Source: Cytophagales bacterium (GTDB lineage: Bacteria > Bacteroidota > Bacteroidia > Cytophagales > UBA9547). Taken from it: a stretch of DNA of 36,538 nt. Both the position numbers and the translations under genes were made by a program. The stretch spans positions 1 to 36,538 of the forward strand of contig JACMRH010000288.1 of NCBI GenBank assembly GCA_014376535.1, written 5' to 3'. The notes beneath the pieces were generated by a model. That model did no database searches and was not told the DNA's origin. It saw nothing but the letters and a program-made list of their open reading frames with translations. This document shows, piece by piece, positions 31,534-36,538 of this stretch. Positions within the stretch are counted from its first letter, which is position 1. Every line of letters starts with the position of its first letter.

Positions 31534-34500
31534 TCAATGCCCATGCTCCTCCGGCTTGTAACTGGCCTCAAGTTCCGCAAGTTTCTTTTTGCCGTAGGCC
31601 AATTTCGTTATTACAACATATAGTACTGGTACCACGAATATGGCCATGCTCGTGGCAGCGAGCATTCCTCCTAAAACAGTCCAACCTATTGTTTGTCTGG
31701 CTACAGCCCCTGCTCCAGAGGCAAATACCAATGGCATTACTCCTAAAATAAACGCCAATGAAGTCATAATAATTGGTCGAAGACGCAAGCCTACAGCCTC
31801 TATCGTGGCTTTTACGACTTCCATCCCAACATCTACCCGTTCTTTTGCAAATTCTACAATCAGGATGGCGTTTTTAGCTGCCAATCCTATTAAAGTGATT
31901 AATCCAATCTGGGCGTAGACATTGTTGTCCAATTTAGGCAGCAACATCAACGCAAGAATTGCTCCAAATGCCCCTAACGGTACCGATAACATGACAGAAA
32001 AAGGAACAGACCAACTCTCGTACAATGCTGCCAGGAATAGGAAAACAAACAAGATTGATAATGCGAAAATTGCCAGTGATTTATTGCCTGAGTCTATTTC
32101 CTGACGTGTTAAACCTGCAAACTCATAACCGTAACCTGCTGGTAATACCTTTTCTGCGACTTCTTTGAAAGCCTGGATTGCCTGGCCACTGCTGTATCCT
32201 GGTTTGGGGTTTCCAATAAATTCTGCTGACCGGAACAAGTTAAAATGTGAAACCAAAGGGGCACTTTCAGCTACTTTGTAAGTGACCAAAGTGCTCAAAG
32301 GAATCATCTGTCCTTCCAAATTACGGACATAATATTTGTCCAGATCGGTTATTTGTACCCTGTAATTGGTATCTGCCTGCGTAATCACACGAAAACTTCT
32401 TCCATATGTCGTAAAGTCGTTCACATAACGGCTCCCCATCATGGTCTGCATAGTTCCGAATACATCAGTTAAAGAAACACCTAACTTTTTGCATTTAACT
32501 CGGTCTACAGTCAATTGATAACCAGGAGTTTTTGCAGTAAAAAAAGTATAGGCCCTGGCAATTTCCGGTCGCTGGTTTATTTCTTTCATGAACGTCATAG
32601 CGACTTTCTCAAATCCTTTGATATCGTCATTGCTTTCTTTTTGTTCCAGCACAAAGTTGACTCCGGAAGCTTGTCCGAGTCCAGGGATAGGAGGTGGGGT
32701 AATTACAAGAATATTTGCCTCTTTAATCACACCAAGTTTTTTCTGAATCTGAGCAACTAATGCCTGCAGTTGCAGTGATTTGTCCTTTCTCTGATCCCAG
32801 GGTTTTAGCTGGCAGAATAAAGTTCCGCTGTTGGATTTTGATGCAAATGTGATGGCATTTAATCCGCCCAATGCTGCATAATGGTTAATTCCAGCAGATG
32901 TGTCGAGGATGCTCATGATCTTGTTCAATACACCTACAGTTCTAGCACTAGAAGATGCTTCCGGCAATTCAAAAGTAATGATTATCCGTCCTTCATCTTC
33001 TGTAGGCACAAAGCCAGTAGGTTTGAAATGGAACATGCCATAAGTCCCTGCGAATACACAAACGAGCATAACTAAAACTAAAGGTGATTTGCGGATGGAT
33101 TTTTGGACTCCCCTGGAATAAGAACTTGTCACGTTTGCAAACCAGATATTGAATTTGAAAAAGAACTTGTTTAATCCTTTTGATTTCTCGTCCATAACGG
33201 TTGGTCTTAACAACATCATACACAAAGCCGGAGTTAATGAAAGAGCAACAAATGCTGATATTAATACAGAAATAGCAATAGTAATAGCGAACTGCTGGTA
33301 GAGACGCCCCACAATCCCGGGAATGAAACCGACCGGAACAAAAACGGCTGCAAGTATCAGGGCAATAGCGATTACAGGAGCAGAAATCTCTTTCATCGCT
33401 TTGATAGTGGCATCTTTTGGAGAAAGCTTTTCTTTGTCAATATAATGTTGGACAGCCTCAACAACTACTATCGCATCATCCACCACAATTCCGATAGCCA
33501 GTACAAAGCCAAACATGGTCAGGGTATTGATCGTGAAGCCTAAGGGAACGAAAAATATAAAGGTCCCGATGATGGAAACAGGAATTGCTAAGACGGGAAT
33601 TAATGTTGCCCTCCAGCTTTGAAGAAACAAAAATACTACAATCATAACCAGAACAAGTGCTTCAATTAAGGTATGTAAAACCTCTGATATTGAGACTTCT
33701 ACAACTGAAACTGCTTCAAATGGAACCAGGTAGTTTACATCTGCAGGAAAGCTTTTCTTTAATTGGTCCATTGCATTGTAAACTCCTTTAGCAGTTTCCA
33801 ATGCATTACTTCCAGGTGCCTGATAGATAAGTAGATAAGATGATCGTTTGTGGTCAACAAAGCTGTTCGCTGCATAGGAAGTTTTACCAAGTTCCACTCG
33901 GGCAACATCACTCAGGTATACCAGCGAACCATCCTGTGGTTTGGTGTAGACAATAATGTCTTCAAAATCTTTTTGAGTGTTAAGGGGGCCATTTACTTTT
34001 ATGGTGTATTCGAAAGCCTGTGCATTTAATTGTGGTGTTGCCCCTACTGAACCTGCAGCAACCTGCACATTTTGTTCCTGTAATGCGGCAACTACCTGCT
34101 GACCGGTTAATCCTAACTGGGCTAACTTGTCAGGCTTCAGCCAGATACGCATACTGAAATTATCTGCCCTGGAAAACACATCTCCAACACCTTTTACACG
34201 TAACAATGCATCTTTAATATAGATATTTGCATAATTATCAAGGAACTTAACACCATGAGTAGCTTCTGGAGAATAAATAGCCACCAACATCAGGATACTC
34301 GGGTTTCTTTTTCTTACAACCAGCCCTGTACGGCGCACATCATCAGGTAGTTGTGGGTTTGCCATTGCAACACGGTTCTGTACATCCAAAGCGGCAATAT
34401 TAATATCTGTTCCAACATTAAATGTTACGTTCATCGTCATAGTACCATCGCTAGTACTGTTTGATTGTAAGTACATCATACCCGGGGTACCATTTACTTG

Positions 34501-34704
34501 TGATTCCACAGGTGTCGCAACAGTTTGCTCAACAGTAAGTGCATCAGCACCGGCAAAGTTTCCGGAAACCTGAACAACCGGAGGAGTAATGTCAGGATAC
34601 TGGCTGACCGGTAAATTCTGCATGGCGAGCAAACCGACAAGGGTGATCACAACCGAGATCACAATTGCCATTACCGGCCGTTTTACAAAAACATCTGCTA
34701 TCAT
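31534..34704 (-). CDS. RND multidrug efflux transporter (HAE-1/AcrB family)
   Basis: Inner-membrane proton-driven exporter of 1056 residues, full length for the AcrB/MexB family. It begins with TM1 (FVKRPVMAIVISVVITLVGLLAM) and the porter-domain strand LPVSQYPDITPPVVQVSG. Proton-relay residues are present: the adjacent aspartates in TM4 (GIVVDDAIVVVEAV) and the TM10 lysine (GLAAKNAILIVEFAKE). The GFVPTEDEGRI start of the second half and the repeated topology are typical. It is the third gene of the outer membrane factor - adaptor - pump operon, with 23 nt from the adaptor stop. The family exports hydrophobic and amphiphilic compounds, bile salts, dyes or antibiotics; the substrate here is unknown. 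Confidence 0.95.
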   Translation of the reverse strand: MIADVFVKRPVMAIVISVVITLVGLLAMQNLPVSQYPDITPPVVQVSGNFAGADALTVEQTVATPVESQVNGTPGMMYLQSNSTSDGTMTMNVTFNVGTDINIAALDVQNRVAMANPQLPDDVRRTGLVVRKRNPSILMLVAIYSPEATHGVKFLDNYANIYIKDALLRVKGVGDVFSRADNFSMRIWLKPDKLAQLGLTGQQVVAALQEQNVQVAAGSVGATPQLNAQAFEYTIKVNGPLNTQKDFEDIIVYTKPQDGSLVYLSDVARVELGKTSYAANSFVDHKRSSYLLIYQAPGSNALETAKGVYNAMDQLKKSFPADVNYLVPFEAVSVVEVSISEVLHTLIEALVLVMIVVFLFLQSWRATLIPVLAIPVSIIGTFIFFVPLGFTINTLTMFGFVLAIGIVVDDAIVVVEAVQHYIDKEKLSPKDATIKAMKEISAPVIAIALILAAVFVPVGFIPGIVGRLYQQFAITIAISVLISAFVALSLTPALCMMLLRPTVMDEKSKGLNKFFFKFNIWFANVTSSYSRGVQKSIRKSPLVLVMLVCVFAGTYGMFHFKPTGFVPTEDEGRIIITFELPEASSSARTVGVLNKIMSILDTSAGINHYAALGGLNAITFASKSNSGTLFCQLKPWDQRKDKSLQLQALVAQIQKKLGVIKEANILVITPPPIPGLGQASGVNFVLEQKESNDDIKGFEKVAMTFMKEINQRPEIARAYTFFTAKTPGYQLTVDRVKCKKLGVSLTDVFGTMQTMMGSRYVNDFTTYGRSFRVITQADTNYRVQITDLDKYYVRNLEGQMIPLSTLVTYKVAESAPLVSHFNLFRSAEFIGNPKPGYSSGQAIQAFKEVAEKVLPAGYGYEFAGLTRQEIDSGNKSLAIFALSILFVFLFLAALYESWSVPFSVMLSVPLGAFGAILALMLLPKLDNNVYAQIGLITLIGLAAKNAILIVEFAKERVDVGMEVVKATIEAVGLRLRPIIMTSLAFILGVMPLVFASGAGAVARQTIGWTVLGGMLAATSMAIFVVPVLYVVITKLAYGKKKLAELEASYKPEEHGH

Positions 34705-34727
34705 TTCTTCTTTATTTAGTGTTTAAG

Positions 34728-35900
34728 TTATTTTTTAGCTGGGCTGAACGAACCTTGTGTAGGGGTTCCCGGCGCTCCAGGTGCAGCGGGTATCCCAATT
34801 GTAATAGGGGTAGCGTTTTTGAGTTTTTGAACTCCGTCAACCACAATAAGTTCTCCTTTGTGAAGACCTTCTTTAATGAGGATTTTATCTTTCATTGGAG
34901 GGCCAACTGTCACTTTATGCTGAAATGCTGAATCCCGTTCCACCACATAAACGAAAAATTCCCCCATCTGCTCAGTAACTGCTCTGAAAGGTATGATAGG
35001 CAAAGCTTCCGGTGTTGTGTTTAGCACCCTGATAGCGCAACTCATGCCGGATTTTAAGAATTGTTTCGGATTAGGGAAGCGCAGACGAATTTTCAACGTT
35101 CCTGTACGGGGATCAACCGCACGGTCAATTAACTCTACTTCGCCAGGGAATGGGTAAATCTTTTTGTCCGGCATCATCAAAGTAAAAGTAGAGTCGTTCT
35201 TTAATAACTTCCTGTCTTTCAAAGTCATAAATCTGCTAATCTCCTTCTCGCTAATGACGAAATCTACTGCGATCGGATTGTCTGAAGAAATGGTATTTAA
35301 AAGAGTTTGTCCGGCAGTTATATAACCACCTTTTCTTAAAAGCGATATACCGATGGTACCTTCGAAAGGTGCGGTGATCACAGCATGGTTCAAATCAGTC
35401 CTTGCCCTCATAACTCCAGCTTCTGCGGAAGCAACCTGCATTTTGGCAGTTTCGACATCAGTCTGGGCATATTCCACTTTTTGTTTAGTTGCCATTCCTT
35501 GTTCTCCCAAGCGCGAGTACCTTCCTGCATCAGTAACTGCTTTCTGCAGGTTGGCTTTAGCTATTTTAAGCCCGGCATCCGACTGAGAATAGGCAGCAGC
35601 ATACTTGTTCTGCTCTATTTCATACAATTTCTGGCCTTTTCTTACGAAACTTCCTTCTTTAAAAGTAATACCCGTGATGAAACCGCTTACCTCACTCCTC
35701 AGTTCGACTTCCTGAAGGGCAATAACATTGCCTGGATACTGGTCGAAATAGGTGGCTGTCTGTACTTTTACCGTGTCCAGGTTTACTGGGATAGGGCCGG
35801 CCTGTGGGGGAGGTGTAGGCTTATTACATGAGACAATAACTGAGGATAATATTACGTACGTAGGTAGTAATAACTTATTAAAATTCAGAGTTTTAGTCAT
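34728..35900 (-). CDS. RND efflux periplasmic adaptor lipoprotein (AcrA/MexA family)
   Basis: A 390-residue membrane fusion protein. The lipoprotein signal peptide ends at Cys25 (VIVSC) and is followed by a Pro-rich linker (KPTPPPQAGPIP). The lipoyl/barrel-sandwich halves are visible as VELRSEVSGFITGITFKEGSFVRKGQKLYEI and ITAPFEGTIGISLLRKGGYITAGQ (partly shown). The alpha-helical hairpin lies between, at about 100-165 (Ala/Lys/Gln-rich), and then come beta-barrel and membrane-proximal domains (VDFVISEKEISRF; RTGTLKIRLRFPNP). It bridges the pump and the TolC-like channel. The C-terminus is Pro/Gly/Ala-rich. It is the middle gene of the operon. Confidence 0.94.
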   Translation of the reverse strand: MTKTLNFNKLLLPTYVILSSVIVSCNKPTPPPQAGPIPVNLDTVKVQTATYFDQYPGNVIALQEVELRSEVSGFITGITFKEGSFVRKGQKLYEIEQNKYAAAYSQSDAGLKIAKANLQKAVTDAGRYSRLGEQGMATKQKVEYAQTDVETAKMQVASAEAGVMRARTDLNHAVITAPFEGTIGISLLRKGGYITAGQTLLNTISSDNPIAVDFVISEKEISRFMTLKDRKLLKNDSTFTLMMPDKKIYPFPGEVELIDRAVDPRTGTLKIRLRFPNPKQFLKSGMSCAIRVLNTTPEALPIIPFRAVTEQMGEFFVYVVERDSAFQHKVTVGPPMKDKILIKEGLHKGELIVVDGVQKLKNATPITIGIPAAPGAPGTPTQGSFSPAKK

Positions 35901-35925
35901 GGTTTGTTATAGTGTTTTGTGTAAG

Positions 35926-36538
35926 TTATTTTAAAAGGTTTCCAGTAGATCTTTCGTAATCGGCTTTCGATACAAGTGCTCCGTAAAGAGCGTTGTAATA
36001 ATTGGTTTGTGCAGTGATAAAATCTGATTCAGCAACTGTCACATCCAGGTTCGAGCTAATGCCTTCTGCGTTCTCAGCTTTCAAAAGCTTTAAAGTATTT
36101 TCAGCAAGCTGCAAATTGCGCTTTTGAGTTTGAAGTGATTTCAGGTTGTTGTTCAGGTTTATGACTGATTGTTCTGTTTCCAGGTCTATTGTTTTTTCAA
36201 GTTGTTTGATGTCCAGGTCGGTTTTCTGTTCCTGGATCTTTTTTTGCTGAACACGATAGTGTGTTACAAAGCCATTCAGTATTGGGACCTGCAATCTTAA
36301 ACCAACATAAGAATATTGTTCCCAGCGAACGGATTGGGTAAGGTTTTTAAACTCTGAAGCACCCGGATTATAACCAATTGCACCAATGGCCAGCAAGCGC
36401 GGATATCTGCTTGCTTTTGCTGTCCGGGTGTCGTAGGAATACATCTTTTTTTGTGTTGATAAAATAGAATATTCGATCCGGTTGTTGTAAGCCCCTTTCT
36501 GTAAAGAAGTACTTTCAAGGCCCGTTAATATAGTTTCA
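35926..36538 (-). CDS. TolC-like outer membrane efflux protein (partial)
   Basis: The open frame runs off the right edge of the window, so only the C-terminal ~204 residues are present; a Met at 36444 is internal, not the start. Visible features: the outer membrane beta-strand segment RYPRLLAIGAIGYNPGASEF...YSYVGLRLQVPILNGF, a hallmark of the OEP/TolC family, then long amphipathic helices with coiled-coil character (KKIQEQKTDLDIKQLEKTIDLETEQ...), a second QTNYYNALY region, and the C-terminal end ADYERSTGNLL. It forms the outer membrane exit duct for the adaptor and RND pump encoded downstream. The gap to the adaptor gene is 25 nt. Confidence 0.92.
   Translation of the reverse strand, partial: ETILTGLESTSLQKGAYNNRIEYSILSTQKKMYSYDTRTAKASRYPRLLAIGAIGYNPGASEFKNLTQSVRWEQYSYVGLRLQVPILNGFVTHYRVQQKKIQEQKTDLDIKQLEKTIDLETEQSVINLNNNLKSLQTQKRNLQLAENTLKLLKAENAEGISSNLDVTVAESDFITAQTNYYNALYGALVSKADYERSTGNLLK

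Noticed and set aside
1-36538. Mobile element, integron, phage or tRNA genes
   Set aside because: No transposase, integrase, phage structural gene, terminal repeats or tRNA-like cloverleaf sequence was seen in the reading; the window looks like stable chromosome.

Overview
The window looks like chromosomal DNA of a Bacteroidota member, most likely a Cytophagales-type organism. The DNA is AT-rich. Two secreted proteins (49-2229 and 28982-30385) end in type IX secretion (T9SS) sorting domains. Also typical of the phylum are a type III glutamine synthetase, many short lipoproteins, weak ribosome-binding sites and a DUF4142 protein. No tRNA, rRNA, insertion sequence, prophage or CRISPR array was seen. 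The species call is inference.

Layout. 1-5.8 kb, plus strand: a secreted esterase-like T9SS protein, sixA, an acyl-CoA carboxylase carboxyltransferase, a MORN-repeat protein overlapping it by one base, and a frameshifted lipoprotein gene. 5.8-9.6 kb, minus strand: a DUF4142 lipoprotein, an SRPBCC protein, and a NarL-type response regulator with a PAS-containing histidine kinase whose genes overlap by 4 bp. 9.65-22.85 kb: a complete urea-use locus. A long minus-strand series runs porin, UreH-like nickel permease, urtA-B-C-D-E, fused ureAB, ureC, ureF, ureG; ureD lies alone on the plus strand, convergent with ureG. 23.3-28.5 kb: glutamine synthetase III, glutamine-hydrolysing asparagine synthetase and a divergent hisF. 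29-36.5 kb: a second T9SS protein, an NmrA-like NAD(P)-binding protein, and a tripartite RND efflux operon whose outer membrane component is cut by the window end.

How it works together: urea would cross the outer membrane, possibly through the co-encoded porin, and the inner membrane through UrtABCDE. Ni-urease, matured by UreD/F/G with nickel from the permease, would release ammonia. Glutamine synthetase III would fix it into glutamine, the donor for AsnB and HisHF. No ureE is present; UreG instead has a histidine-rich N-terminal extension.

The most unusual signal is non-coding. Seven consecutive gaps between ureG, ureF, ureC, ureAB, urtE, urtD, urtC and urtB are filled with degenerate tandem heptamers, usually with AGT or ACT recurring every 7 nt. 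They often start right at a start codon or run into a stop codon, and in two gaps they form facing inverted arms. The ureC-ureAB gap also carries eleven to twelve copies of a 21-bp repeat with near-perfect spacing. The next gap, urtB-urtA, holds a perfect 11-bp-stem hairpin. Together these look like a layer of RNA- or DNA-level structure specific to this locus.
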